From Desulfosoma caldarium (lineage in GTDB: Bacteria > Desulfobacterota > Syntrophobacteria > Syntrophobacterales > DSM-9756): a DNA stretch of 64,000 nucleotides. The DNA is taken from NCBI RefSeq assembly GCF_003751385.1, contig NZ_RJVA01000012.1, forward strand, positions 310,001 through 374,000, written 5' to 3'. Of this stretch, positions 1 through 9,280 are shown piece after piece (position 1 is the first letter of the stretch; every line of letters starts with the position of its first letter). The position numbers and the translations under genes are program-made. A model generated the notes under the pieces. That model was not told where the DNA came from. It saw only the letters and a list, made by a program, of their open reading frames with translations, and did not search any database.

Positions 1-1409
1 ATGCCCAGAGTATACTGAATGAGGTCGTTGGTGCCGATGCTGAAAAAGTCCACTTCTTGAGCCAGATCATCGGCCACCGCCACGGCGGATGGCACCTCGA
101 TCATCACCCCAAGGGCCATGGCCTCGTCAAAGGCCTTGCCTTCCCGGCGCAATTCCTTCTTGGCATCCTCTAAGACGGCCTTAGCCTGAAGCAGCTCACC
201 CATGCCTGAAACCAGAGGAAACATGAGGCGAATATTTCGCGAAACGGCTCCAGCCCTCAGAATGGCTCGAAGCTGTGTCTTAAAGAATTCCCTATGCTGC
301 AGGCACAAGCGAATGCCTCGAAGGCCCAACGCGGGGTTTTCCTGTTCAATGGGCGGCATCCACGCGCCCAGTTTTTCCGCCCCCAAGTCCAAGCTGCGAA
401 TTGTCACAAAAGCCGGGGCCATGAGTTCGGCCAGTTCCTTGTATTCCAAAAAGAGCTCTTCCTCTTCCGGCGGACGTTCCCGATTCAAGTAGGCGAATTC
501 CGTGCGATAAAGGCCAATCCCCTCGGCGCCGTGATCCTTGGCGGACACCACTTCTTCCACCAGTTCGATATTCGCTTCCACGCGAATCTTTCGGCCGTCC
601 AAGGTCACCGCGGGCAAATGGGCCTTGCGGGTAATATTCTTGAGGTACGTTTCTAGGGCATCTTGGAGTTCGTAATAAAAAGCGATTTGCTGATCGGTGG
701 GGTGAACGATGATGCGTCCGCTGGCACCGTCAACAATGACGAGATCGCCCGTGCCGATGGTCCTGGTGGCTTTTTCCGCGCCCACAACGGCCGGAATGCC
801 CAGGGCTCGCGCAATGATGGCCGTATGCGACGTGCGGCCCCCGGTATCCGTGATAAATCCCAAAGTCTTTTCCAGCTGAATGCGGATGGCGTCTGCCGGC
901 GAAATGTCCCGGGCCACGATCACCACACGCTCTCGAATGTCATCAAAACCGCTGGATTTTTGGCCCGCCAGGTGACGCAGTACGCGGTCTCCCAGGCTCT
1001 TCACATCGGCCACACGACCTTTCAAATAATCGTCGTCCATGGCCGCAAAGAGGTCGGAAATTTTTCTTATGGAGCGCTTCAAAGCCAGCATGGCATTGAG
1101 GCGTTCCTTACGGATAGTTTCTAGGGTCTGGTTGTAAAAGAAAGGGTCCCGCAAAATGAGTTGATGCGCATCCAAGATGTGGGCGTGCTCCTTTAATTCG
1201 CCGTGAATGGATTGCTTTGTCTTTTCAAGGTCCTGTTCCACCTTGGCGACGGCCTCTTGAAACAAAAGGCATTCCTGCTCCACGTCTTCGTCGCCGGTGA
1301 GGGTATAAAGGGGAAGGGAAATGTGGTTTTCTTCGGCAAGGAACGCCTTGCCGATGGCAATTCCCTGACTTACCCCAAATCCCCTTAAATGGATGGGTTC
1401 TTTGTCCAT
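1..1409 (-). CDS. ptsI: Phosphoenolpyruvate-protein phosphotransferase (PTS Enzyme I), 3' end outside window
   Basis: Enzyme I takes phosphate from PEP onto a histidine and passes it to HPr in the cytoplasm. The visible 469 codons contain the N-terminal domain with the phospho-histidine motif GGRTSHTAI, then the start of the PEP-binding barrel ([25 protein letters not shown]). The remaining C-terminal part lies beyond the left edge. The ATG at 1409 is preceded by a GTGAGG sequence at a slightly long distance. It lies 152 bp downstream of the HPr gene on the same strand. No sugar permease is near, so a regulatory rather than transport PTS is likely (inference). Confidence 0.95.
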   Translation of the reverse strand, partial: MDKEPIHLRGFGVSQGIAIGKAFLAEENHISLPLYTLTGDEDVEQECLLFQEAVAKVEQDLEKTKQSIHGELKEHAHILDAHQLILRDPFFYNQTLETIRKERLNAMLALKRSIRKISDLFAAMDDDYLKGRVADVKSLGDRVLRHLAGQKSSGFDDIRERVVIVARDISPADAIRIQLEKTLGFITDTGGRTSHTAIIARALGIPAVVGAEKATRTIGTGDLVIVDGASGRIIVHPTDQQIAFYYELQDALETYLKNITRKAHLPAVTLDGRKIRVEANIELVEEVVSAKDHGAEGIGLYRTEFAYLNRERPPEEEELFLEYKELAELMAPAFVTIRSLDLGAEKLGAWMPPIEQENPALGLRGIRLCLQHREFFKTQLRAILRAGAVSRNIRLMFPLVSGMGELLQAKAVLEDAKKELRREGKAFDEAMALGVMIEVPSAVAVADDLAQEVDFFSIGTNDLIQYTLG

Positions 1410-1561
1410 GCTTATGCCCAAATCCTCACAAGCTCTTCCCCTGAGTTCCCGCGCACAAGAAAAAACCGAGTGGACCGCTGGGGCTTTTTAAGTGCGCCCC
1501 GGCCTTCGGTCATCTCGGTCAAACTCATGGGTGGGCCGTCCCGTGGGGATCAATTGAAGTG

Positions 1562-1855
1562 CTAGGTTTCCCCAAAATGACACTGGAACAAATGCGCGAG
1601 CGCTCGAAGGGCCTCTTCGGCGTCGTCGCCTCGACAAATGATCTTGACCCTGGTCCCTCTTGGGCATTCCAAACTCAGAATGTCAAGAATACTCTTGCCA
1701 TTCACGGCCGTATGATCCTTCACGATCAAGACGTCGGCTTGGAACTGGGTGGTCACCCTTACAATCTTGGCTGCAACCCGCGCATGAAAACCCAATCGGT
1801 TGGGAACGATGAAATCCTGTTCGACTTCGGCCACCGAATTCCAAAGCGCCTCCAT
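1562..1855 (-). CDS. ptsH: HPr-family phosphocarrier protein
   Basis: A 97-residue HPr: it receives phosphate from Enzyme I on a histidine and hands it on to EIIA domains. The active site reads NRLGFHARVAA with the histidine at residue 24. Most HPr proteins have proline where this one has valine after HAR. The regulatory serine region NGKSILDIL is kept, so control by an HPr kinase is possible, but no such kinase is in view. The start has no strong ribosome site; a GTG at 1834 is an alternative that would remove a 7-residue N-terminal extension. It follows waaA by 37 bp and precedes ptsI. Confidence 0.9.
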   Translation of the reverse strand: MEALWNSVAEVEQDFIVPNRLGFHARVAAKIVRVTTQFQADVLIVKDHTAVNGKSILDILSLECPRGTRVKIICRGDDAEEALRALAHLFQCHFGET

Positions 1856-1892
1856 GTGTTGCCGTGAATTGTCTTGAAACTACGAGTGCTTC

Positions 1893-3218
1893 TTAGCACA
1901 AAGGCTTGACCGCGTCAACGGTGACGCCGCCTTCGGCCGTAAGCGCTATCACATCTCGAGCGATCACGGAGGCCGCTCCGGCCTGATTGCACACGCTGAG
2001 CGCGCATAGGTTGCGCCGACTCAGAGACCACACTCCATAGTCCAGCACTTCGAGAAGAAAGCCCAAAAGGCCCCCTTCCCCTTCAACGCGTCGTCCGCAT
2101 CCCCGATGAAGAAGAAAGCTTTCAATCTCTCGAAAATTGTCAAGATGCGGCCCCCAACAGCAGGGCACACCGTGAACGGCGGCTTCCAACGGATTGTGCC
2201 CTCCAAAAGGCACTAGGCTGCCGCCGATAAAGGCGCCCTGCGCCAAAGGATACAGGGAAGCCAGTTCCCCGATGGAATCCAGAATTAAGACCTGGGCGGC
2301 ATCGACCCCATTCCCGCGACTTCTCAGAGCCCAGCGCAAGCCCAGCGCGTCGCAAAGCGCCGCCAGGCGCGCACCTCTTTCAATATGGCGCGGTGCCAGA
2401 AGCAGAAGAGCCCTTGGATGGTGGCGCAAAAGGCTTCGGTGTGCTCTGAGCAACGTGGTTTCTTCGCCGTCGTGAGTGCTTCCTGCAATCCACAAAGGTC
2501 GGCCTTCTTTAAGAATCAAGGCTGGTCTGAAAGCGCTTTGGGCATATTTCTGTTTTTGCAACACAGCAAGATCGAACTTCAGATTCCCGGCCACGCGCAG
2601 TCGCGGCTCTGGAACGCCGAGCGCGGCAAATCGGCGGGCGTCGTCTGTGGACTGTACATAGATTCGATCGAAAAATGCCATTAGTGAACGGCTGAGCAGT
2701 CGAAAGCGCCGGTGACGGGCAAAGGATCGCAAAGAGAGCCGCGCATTGACCATGAGGACAGGCACATGCCTTTTCTTGAGGGTCCTGAGAAGATTGGGCC
2801 ACAGGTCCGTCTCAACAAGAATGAAAGCAGCCGGGCACACCCGGCGAACCAACCGGATCATGTTCCAGATATGATCGTGGGGGAGATAGAACACTGTGGT
2901 CACCAGCGGGCCTAATTCCCTTTGAGCCACGGCGAAGCCCTTTTCCGTGGCCGCCGAAAAGACGATGGACCCTTGCGGGCGCCTGGATCGAATCTGGTGC
3001 ACGAGGGGCGCGGCGGAAAGAACTTCGCCCACCGAGAGGGCGTGAATCCAGACCGGTGAAGAAGGCGTGTCCAAGTTTTGTGGAAGCTCAAGTCCGAGCC
3101 GATATCGGTGGGACGAGGCGTACTTACCTGACGTTGCCTGACGCAGGCGATAATAGAGCCACAAAAGGGGCCACGAAGCGCTCAGCGCCACATTGTAAAC
3201 AAAGCGCCATGGTTCCAT
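1893..3218 (-). CDS. waaA: 3-deoxy-D-manno-octulosonic acid (Kdo) transferase
   Basis: Transfers Kdo from CMP-Kdo to lipid IV-A at the inner face of the cytoplasmic membrane (GT30). The start chosen at 3218 has an AAAGG ribosome site and gives 441 residues, near the family's usual length of about 425; a longer in-frame start at 3290 would overlap msbA. A hydrophobic N-terminal anchor (residues 7-23) precedes the HALSVGE motif carrying the catalytic glutamate (residue 65). The C-terminal half has the glycosyltransferase-B donor site (IGGSLVPFGGHNPLEAA). It starts 22 bp after the msbA stop, consistent with one operon. Confidence 0.95.
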   Translation of the reverse strand: MEPWRFVYNVALSASWPLLWLYYRLRQATSGKYASSHRYRLGLELPQNLDTPSSPVWIHALSVGEVLSAAPLVHQIRSRRPQGSIVFSAATEKGFAVAQRELGPLVTTVFYLPHDHIWNMIRLVRRVCPAAFILVETDLWPNLLRTLKKRHVPVLMVNARLSLRSFARHRRFRLLSRSLMAFFDRIYVQSTDDARRFAALGVPEPRLRVAGNLKFDLAVLQKQKYAQSAFRPALILKEGRPLWIAGSTHDGEETTLLRAHRSLLRHHPRALLLLAPRHIERGARLAALCDALGLRWALRSRGNGVDAAQVLILDSIGELASLYPLAQGAFIGGSLVPFGGHNPLEAAVHGVPCCWGPHLDNFREIESFLLHRGCGRRVEGEGGLLGFLLEVLDYGVWSLSRRNLCALSVCNQAGAASVIARDVIALTAEGGVTVDAVKPLC

Positions 3219-3240
3219 AAAAGGCCTTTGCGCAATTCTC

Positions 3241-4989
3241 TCAATCGGCTTGCTGAAACTGAATGTCGTAAAGTCGCCGGTATTCGCCATGGCGTTCCAT
3301 CAGGCTGTGGTGCGAGCCTTCTTCGATGATGCGCCCGTGACGCAACACGAGGATGCGATGGGCGATCTTGACCGTTGACAGCCTGTGCGCGATGACAAAG
3401 GTGGTGCGGCCCTGCATGAGGTTTTCCAGAGCCTTCTGAACTTCCAGTTCCGCTTCGCTGTCCAGAGCGGACGTGGCTTCGTCCAGAATAAGAATGGGAG
3501 CGTCCTTGAGAAGAGCCCGCGCAATGCAAATCCTCTGTCTTTGGCCTCCAGACAACATCACCCCTTGCTCTCCGACCACGGTGTCAAAGCCATGAGGCAA
3601 TTGGCAGATGAAGTCGTAGGCATAGGCGGCTTTGGCTGCGGCAAGGAGGTCCTCTTCCGATTTAGACGGGTCACCGTAGGCGATGTTGTTGCGCACCGTG
3701 TCATTAAAAAGAAAGCTGTGCTGCGTCACCATGGCGATATGGCGCCTCAAGGAACGCACGGTCACATCCCGCACGTCGATTCCATCGATGAGAATAGCAC
3801 CGTGCGTCACGTCGTAGAAGCGTGGAATGAGGTGAACCAGAGTAGTTTTGCCTCCCCCGCTACTGCCCACCAGAGCGACCACTTCCCCGGGGTTCACCTT
3901 GAGGCAGATGTCATGGAGCACGGGCACGGAGTCATAGGCAAAAGACACATGGCGAAATTCCACGGCGCCGCGCACTCGAGCAAGTTCCACGGCACCGGGC
4001 CGATCGACGATGTCGCTCTTTTGCGAGAGGACTTCCTGAACGCGTACAATCGAGGCGATGCCTTTTTGCAACGTGCTGTTGAGCTTATTCAGGCTCTTAA
4101 CCGGTTTGTAGAGCATGATGAGGGCTCCGAGAAAGGAAAAGAAGGTGCCCGGTGTGGAGGTTCCTCCAATTACCTGAAACCCGCCATAGGCAATGATGAT
4201 GGAAATAGCGATGGCTCCAATGAATTCCATCAAAGGACTGGAAAGGGCGTCAATACGCAGGGTTTTGAGTTGATTTTGCAGAACTGACCGGTTTTGTCGC
4301 GCAAAACGCTCCTTTTCGTGATCTTCCATGCCAAAGGCCTTGACGGTGCGTACGCCTGTAAAGGACTCATGAAGCACCACACTGAGATGCGCCGTCTTTT
4401 CTTGGCCTCGGCGAGCCAGCCTGCGCAGTTTCTTGCCAAAGTGAACCAGAGGGAAAAAGGCCAGGGGAAGTACCGCCACGGCAATGCTGGCCAGTTTCCA
4501 ATTTTGATAAAAGACTACGAAAATCAGGCCAATGATGGTCACGGTGTCACGAATTAATCCCGACACCGCCTGATGCACGGTCACCTGAATTTCTTTGATA
4601 TCATTGGTGATGCGGCTCATGAGGGTGCCGGTGCTGGCCTTGTCAAAAAAGGACAGAGACAGACCCTGGATATGTTCAAAGAGCTCTTGTCTCAACCCGG
4701 CGACCACGCGAAGCCCAACAGATTGCAAAAAATACGTGCTTCCCCAGTCACTGATCGCCTTGACCAGCGAAACCAAAAGAAACACCGCAGGCAACAGGCT
4801 CAGCATGAACCTGTCTTTGTTGATGAAGATTTCGTCCATGGCCGGTTTGATGAGGTAAGCCGTGACGCCTGTGGATCCGGAGACCAGGAGCATGCAAAAG
4901 GCGGCCAATGCCAAGCGGCGCCAATGGGGCCGCAGAAGGCTCACCATGTGACGCAAAGCCATACGGGTTTGAGAATCCTTTTTCAGCAT
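3241..4989 (-). CDS. msbA: Lipid A export ABC transporter, permease-ATPase half transporter
   Basis: Flips core-lipid A across the inner membrane as a homodimer. The 582-residue protein has an N-terminal six-helix exporter domain (about residues 20-315) and a C-terminal ATPase: Walker A GSSGGGKTT, Q-loop MVTQHSFLF, signature LSGGQRQR, Walker B ILILDEATSALD and switch histidine in VIAHRLST. The length is normal for MsbA. It overlaps lpxB by 7 bp and is followed by waaA, which supports the lipid A assignment over a general lipid or drug exporter. Confidence 0.94.
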   Translation of the reverse strand: MLKKDSQTRMALRHMVSLLRPHWRRLALAAFCMLLVSGSTGVTAYLIKPAMDEIFINKDRFMLSLLPAVFLLVSLVKAISDWGSTYFLQSVGLRVVAGLRQELFEHIQGLSLSFFDKASTGTLMSRITNDIKEIQVTVHQAVSGLIRDTVTIIGLIFVVFYQNWKLASIAVAVLPLAFFPLVHFGKKLRRLARRGQEKTAHLSVVLHESFTGVRTVKAFGMEDHEKERFARQNRSVLQNQLKTLRIDALSSPLMEFIGAIAISIIIAYGGFQVIGGTSTPGTFFSFLGALIMLYKPVKSLNKLNSTLQKGIASIVRVQEVLSQKSDIVDRPGAVELARVRGAVEFRHVSFAYDSVPVLHDICLKVNPGEVVALVGSSGGGKTTLVHLIPRFYDVTHGAILIDGIDVRDVTVRSLRRHIAMVTQHSFLFNDTVRNNIAYGDPSKSEEDLLAAAKAAYAYDFICQLPHGFDTVVGEQGVMLSGGQRQRICIARALLKDAPILILDEATSALDSEAELEVQKALENLMQGRTTFVIAHRLSTVKIAHRILVLRHGRIIEEGSHHSLMERHGEYRRLYDIQFQQAD

Positions 4990-6113
4990 AAGTCCAAGGC
5001 CATGGATGCTGCGCGTTCCGCCGCGCCGGGTTCTCCCAACACGTCGGCAAGACGTTCAAACCAGCGGCGCTGATCGGCAGCGCGTTCCGAATCTTTCAAC
5101 AAAAGCATGGCTTCCTCAGCAAGGCGTTTCGGACACGCTTCATGCTGAAGAAGTTCTGGACAGACGCGGCGCCCTAGAATGACATTGGGCAGCGCAATAT
5201 GGGGCACGCGCAGAACGTGCCGAGCCACATGATATTCCAGCGCCGAAACCTTGTAAACGACCACTAAGGGCGTGCCCAGAAGGGCCGATTCCAAGGTGAC
5301 CGTTCCAGAGACAGCCAGGGCCACATGGGAGGCGCGGATGGCGCGATGGGTGTCCTGATGAATACATCGCACCGGCACAGAACTTTTTTCCAGCATGGCC
5401 AAGACCTGGGTTCGATCCAGACCGGGCGCAACAGGGAGGATGACTTCAGCGGAAGGAAAGGCTTGACGCACCCGCTCGGCCGCGTTCACAAGTATCGGCA
5501 GAAAGGTTCTGATTTCTCCTGATCGGCTTCCCGGAAGAAGGCAAATCACGGGTTCTGAGTGTAGACCCAAGAGGCGCCGGCACGTGGCGGCATCTTCCAC
5601 GCCACGAACTTCATCCACCAGGGGATGACCCACGAAACGCACGGTCATGCCCCGCTGTTGATAAAAGGCTTCTTCGAAAGGCAAAATGACGGCCATGGCG
5701 TCGACGAAGCGCTTGAGGGATCGAATCCGTCCGGACCTCCAGGCCCACACTTGAGGGCTGATGTAGTAAAAAACCTTCAGGCCCAGGGAACGGGCCGTGC
5801 GCCCGACACGGAAGTTGAAGTCGGGAAAATCGATGAGAATGACAAGATCCGGACGCGCCTGCCGAAGATAGTGGCGAACGTTCCTCAAGGCCCGGTACAA
5901 AAGACGGGCTTTGGAAAAGACTTCCAGGACACCGATCAGGGCCAGGTCGCGGTAGTCGACCAAAAGATGCGCCCCGGCCTCCCGCAACTGAGGGCCGCCC
6001 ATGGCGTCGATGTGCGTCCAAGGATTTTTCTTTCGAAGGGCCGTCACCAAGCGCGAGCCGTGCAAGTCTCCCGACGCTTCTCCGGCACTGACAAAAATCC
6101 TCAGCCTTTTCAT
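4983..6113 (-). CDS. lpxB: Lipid-A-disaccharide synthase
   Basis: Condenses UDP-2,3-diacylglucosamine with lipid X to make the lipid A disaccharide (GT19, membrane-associated). The 376-residue protein shows the N-terminal GEASGDLHGSRL motif, the DFPDFN segment, and YYISPQVWAWRSGRI of the family, followed by the conserved VGHPLVDEV and LLPGSRSGEI stretches. Its start overlaps the stop of the upstream fusion gene by 4 bp (ATGA), indicating translational coupling with the gene that makes lipid X. Confidence 0.95.
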   Translation of the reverse strand: MKRLRIFVSAGEASGDLHGSRLVTALRKKNPWTHIDAMGGPQLREAGAHLLVDYRDLALIGVLEVFSKARLLYRALRNVRHYLRQARPDLVILIDFPDFNFRVGRTARSLGLKVFYYISPQVWAWRSGRIRSLKRFVDAMAVILPFEEAFYQQRGMTVRFVGHPLVDEVRGVEDAATCRRLLGLHSEPVICLLPGSRSGEIRTFLPILVNAAERVRQAFPSAEVILPVAPGLDRTQVLAMLEKSSVPVRCIHQDTHRAIRASHVALAVSGTVTLESALLGTPLVVVYKVSALEYHVARHVLRVPHIALPNVILGRRVCPELLQHEACPKRLAEEAMLLLKDSERAADQRRWFERLADVLGEPGAAERAASMALDLC

Positions 6114-7999
6114 TCCGCGCCCTTGCCCTGAAGTGACTGAATCCGGGCATGAATCTTTTGGGAAATGGCCAAGGCCAGCCGCACCGCTTCCATCCCTTGG
6201 CGGCCGTTGACAACGGGAGCGGATCCCGTTCGCACGGACTCAAGAAAGGATCGAATTTCTTCTTCTAGAGGATCCCGGTTGTCCACATCAAGTTCTTCCA
6301 TGGTAATTTCGGGATAGCCGCTTTCGTCCAGCTCGTCCTCTTTTAAGAAGGAGTAGGCACGTCGATTGCTGAAGTCTGCAACCAGGTATCGGTTTTCCTG
6401 AAAAATGCGCAGCCGTCTCATGTTTTTCATGGAGATTCGGCTGGCCGTAAGGTTGGCCACAGCCCCGTTACGAAACTCCAACCGCACATTGGCAATGTCC
6501 GGAAGCCGACTGAGGACCGGCACGCCGGAGGCCGAAAAAGTTACCACCGGGGAACGAACTAAATGCAGTACCACGTCCAAATCGTGGATCATAAGATCCA
6601 AGATGACGTCCACTTCCAGACCTCTTTCGTTGAACGGAGCCAGCCGGTGTGCTTCGAGAAAAAGAGGGTTGCGGACATAAGGTTCGAGCGCCTTGAAGGC
6701 GGGATTGAAGCGTTCCAGGTGCCCCACTTGCAGGACCATGCCCTTGGCTTCGGCGAGCCGCACCAGTTCCTGCGCCTCTTCCAGAGACTTCGTCAGGGGT
6801 TTTTCCACCAGCACATGGACGCCGGCTTCCAGGAAATCTCGAGCGATGGCAAAATGGTGCTGTGTTGGGGTGACGACGCTCACAGCATCGACCACTCCCA
6901 TGAGATCCCGGTGGTCCGTGTAGGCTAAACAACCCAGCCGCCGCGCCAACCGCTCAGCCCTTGCGGGGTCAATGTCCACAACGCCCACGAGTTGCGCTTC
7001 CTCGAGGCGGGCATATTTTTCGGCATGAAACGTGCCGAGGTATCCCACACCGATCACGGCGGTGCGCAACGCGCCGGGTTGGGCCGCACGAATGACCGGA
7101 ACAGGTTTGGGGGTTAAAGTCGCTTCGGCCGAACTAGAGCCGAGAAGATTTTTCTCAGGACTTTTGGTTTCGGTCCCCGATGGAGGGTCCGCCATGGCCA
7201 CAATGGTCATGCCATAGCGATCGGCGGCTTCTACAACCTTTTCGCGATCAAAGATCAGCGTCTTGCCGGCTTCCACCACGAGAACCCGGGCCTTGACGGT
7301 GCGCATGGTCTCAATGGTTTGCAAACCCACCGCCGGAACATCAAAGCGCAAATCCTGAATGGGCTTGCTCACTTTGATGACCACAGCCCCTTGTCGGCAC
7401 AAACGCCCGCCTCGCACAATGGTTTCATCCGTTCCATCCATCCCTTCCACCGCCAGCACCGCCTGGTCCTTGACCACCAGGCACTGGCCGATGTCCAGAT
7501 GGCCAACGGCCTTGGCCATGTCCCAGCCAAAAAGGACGTCGCGCTGTTCCCGAGCGTTGAGATGCCGTCGCGTTAGAAGGCCTTCCGGGGCCAAAAGCCC
7601 GGGCAGAAACAGGGTAGACGGCTCGACGCGAATGCCGTCCTTTTCCAATTCCCCCGCCAAAGATCGCAACAGATGATCGTCTTTCTTGTTGCGCAGGGAG
7701 GCCAGCAGCCGAAAGGCCCTCCAGTCCGGTCGAATTTTCGCGTAAAGGCGCGTCTTGTTGATAGACCCGGCCATGGCCACCCGCGTGATGCCGGCTTTAT
7801 GAAAAATGCGAATGAGCTTATTGAGCTGTCCCAGCTTGAGCAGATGAAAGGCGTGCACATGGGAAGCAAGGGCTAGGTCCGTTTCCCCGTCAAAGCCTAC
7901 GGCCACCACCTGGTAGCCCGCTTCCTTGGCGGCTTCAGCAAAAAGGAGCGGAAATTGTCCGCCCCCGGCGATAAGTCCGATCAAAGTCCCCTTCACCAT
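6110..7999 (-). CDS. lpxI: Fusion: LpxI-type UDP-2,3-diacylglucosamine pyrophosphatase + Gfo/Idh/MocA oxidoreductase
   Basis: A 629-residue two-domain protein. Residues 1-270 match LpxI (DUF1009), which cleaves UDP-2,3-diacylglucosamine to lipid X and UMP: GLIAGGGQFP at the N-terminus and AVEGMDGTDETI containing the catalytic aspartate region. A linker rich in S, P, T and K (about 271-308) joins it to an NAD(P)-dependent oxidoreductase domain: Rossmann motif VIGVGYLGTFHAEKYA, the VLVEKPLTKS lysine motif and LMIHDLDVVLHLV. The reading frame is continuous through the linker. It is coupled to lpxB. The oxidoreductase could be GnnA-like (UDP-GlcNAc 3-dehydrogenase, for amide-linked lipid A) or another sugar dehydrogenase; no GnnB aminotransferase is in the window. 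The LpxI call is firm; the partner domain's substrate is unknown. Confidence 0.9.
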   Translation of the reverse strand: MVKGTLIGLIAGGGQFPLLFAEAAKEAGYQVVAVGFDGETDLALASHVHAFHLLKLGQLNKLIRIFHKAGITRVAMAGSINKTRLYAKIRPDWRAFRLLASLRNKKDDHLLRSLAGELEKDGIRVEPSTLFLPGLLAPEGLLTRRHLNAREQRDVLFGWDMAKAVGHLDIGQCLVVKDQAVLAVEGMDGTDETIVRGGRLCRQGAVVIKVSKPIQDLRFDVPAVGLQTIETMRTVKARVLVVEAGKTLIFDREKVVEAADRYGMTIVAMADPPSGTETKSPEKNLLGSSSAEATLTPKPVPVIRAAQPGALRTAVIGVGYLGTFHAEKYARLEEAQLVGVVDIDPARAERLARRLGCLAYTDHRDLMGVVDAVSVVTPTQHHFAIARDFLEAGVHVLVEKPLTKSLEEAQELVRLAEAKGMVLQVGHLERFNPAFKALEPYVRNPLFLEAHRLAPFNERGLEVDVILDLMIHDLDVVLHLVRSPVVTFSASGVPVLSRLPDIANVRLEFRNGAVANLTASRISMKNMRRLRIFQENRYLVADFSNRRAYSFLKEDELDESGYPEITMEELDVDNRDPLEEEIRSFLESVRTGSAPVVNGRQGMEAVRLALAISQKIHARIQSLQGKGAE

Positions 8000-8050
8000 G
8001 GCGTGATAAGTCTCTTGAGCGAATCGTGTTCAGCGCGTGGCTTGGACACC

Positions 8051-8824
8051 TCAGCGGGTGATGCCCCTTTGCGTGCCATCAATGAACCGCAGCAAGGTTT
8101 CCACCTCCGCCACATTTCCCACCTCTCGGCGCACTTCCTCAATGGCTTTCGACAAGGTTTGGCCACTGCGGAAAATGATACGATAAGCTTTTTTCAGTCC
8201 TTGGATGGCTTCGGTGGAAAAACCCTTTCTTCTTAAGCCCACAAGGTTAGGTCCGTAGAGTTTTGCGGGGTAACCGGTGGCGAGCATATACGGAGGTATA
8301 TCCTTTTTAATGCCGGCTTTCGCTCCGATATAGGCATGGGTCCCGATTCGCGAGAATTGATGAATGGCGACAAAGCCGCCGATGACCGCGTCGTCTTCGA
8401 TGACCACATGCCCCGCCAGCATAGCGGCGTTAGCCATGATCACACGATTGTGCAAAATGCAATCATGGGCCACGTGAACATAGGCCATGATCAAATTATG
8501 ATGGCCGATGCGTGTTTCCCCACCGCCGTGTTCCGTTCCTCGATGAATGGTGGCGTATTCTCGAATGGTGTTTCCGTTGCCGATGACGAGCCGGGTAGGG
8601 CTCCCCTTGTATTTCAGATCCTGGGGAGGGAAGCCGATGGAGACAAAAGAACTGATGCGGTTGTTGGCACCAATTTCGGTCCAACCCTCGATGACCGTAT
8701 GAGAGCCGATGGATGTTCCCGAGCCGATCCGCACATGAGGGCCGATGACGGCGTAGGGGCCGACGACCACATCGTCGGCCAGTTCCGCCTTGGGATCCAC
8801 AATGGCCGTGGGATGAATATCCAT
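8051..8824 (-). CDS. lpxA: Acyl-ACP--UDP-N-acetylglucosamine O-acyltransferase
   Basis: Catalyses the first step of lipid A synthesis, putting a hydroxyacyl chain on the 3-position of UDP-GlcNAc. The 257 residues form a left-handed beta helix of hexapeptide repeats. The catalytic histidine lies in HVAHDCILHNR, with the conserved HQFSRIG and IPPYMLATGYPAKLYGPN stretches downstream. A C-terminal helical segment (GLRRKGFSTEAIQGLKKAYR) is typical of LpxA. It sits between fabZ and the lpxI fusion, the usual order. If the fused oxidoreductase is GnnA-like, LpxA would accept the 3-amino sugar instead (inference). Confidence 0.95.
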   Translation of the reverse strand: MDIHPTAIVDPKAELADDVVVGPYAVIGPHVRIGSGTSIGSHTVIEGWTEIGANNRISSFVSIGFPPQDLKYKGSPTRLVIGNGNTIREYATIHRGTEHGGGETRIGHHNLIMAYVHVAHDCILHNRVIMANAAMLAGHVVIEDDAVIGGFVAIHQFSRIGTHAYIGAKAGIKKDIPPYMLATGYPAKLYGPNLVGLRRKGFSTEAIQGLKKAYRIIFRSGQTLSKAIEEVRREVGNVAEVETLLRFIDGTQRGITR

Positions 8825-8851
8825 GTGAAGTTTCCATCCTCCTTTGAGCGG

Positions 8852-9280
8852 TTAAGGTTCGATGGTTGCCAGAAGTTCGCCTTCGGCAGCCAGTTCATCC
8901 CCCACATACGCTTCCCCCTTCATTTTGAAGACGGGCCCTTTGCGGCGCAAAAGCTTCAATTTCAGGATGAGCTGGTCGCCGGGACGCACAGGGCGTCGAA
9001 AACGCACCTTGTCCATGCCCATAAAATAGACCACGCCCTGAGAATCCGTTTCGCGAAGAGCGAAAGCCAGAACACCACCCGTTTGGGCTAGCGCTTCCAT
9101 GATGAGCACACCGGGCATGACGGGATGGGCTGGAAAGTGTCCTTGAAAAAAAGGCTCGTTCAGGGTGACGTTTTTTAACCCCGTGATTTCTTCTTCTTTC
9201 ATTTCCAGAATGCGATCCACCAGGAGAAAAGGGTAGCGATGAGGCAGTCTTCTGAGGATTTCTTCAGCATTCATTTCCAT
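8852..9280 (-). CDS. fabZ: 3-hydroxyacyl-ACP dehydratase FabZ
   Basis: Dehydrates 3-hydroxyacyl-ACP in fatty acid elongation and competes with LpxA for hydroxyacyl-ACP. The hot-dog fold protein shows [13 protein letters not shown] with the catalytic histidine and [15 protein letters not shown] with the catalytic glutamate. The start at 9280 has an AAGGA site 8 bases upstream and gives 142 residues, the usual size; the longer frame to 9340 adds unrelated sequence inside lpxD. It overlaps the 3' end of lpxD by 17 bp. Confidence 0.95.
   Translation of the reverse strand: MEMNAEEILRRLPHRYPFLLVDRILEMKEEEITGLKNVTLNEPFFQGHFPAHPVMPGVLIMEALAQTGGVLAFALRETDSQGVVYFMGMDKVRFRRPVRPGDQLILKLKLLRRKGPVFKMKGEAYVGDELAAEGELLATIEP

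Noticed and set aside
1412-1528. 38-codon minus-strand frame between HPr and ptsI.
   Set aside because: A start codon exists but there is no Shine-Dalgarno sequence and no recognisable product.
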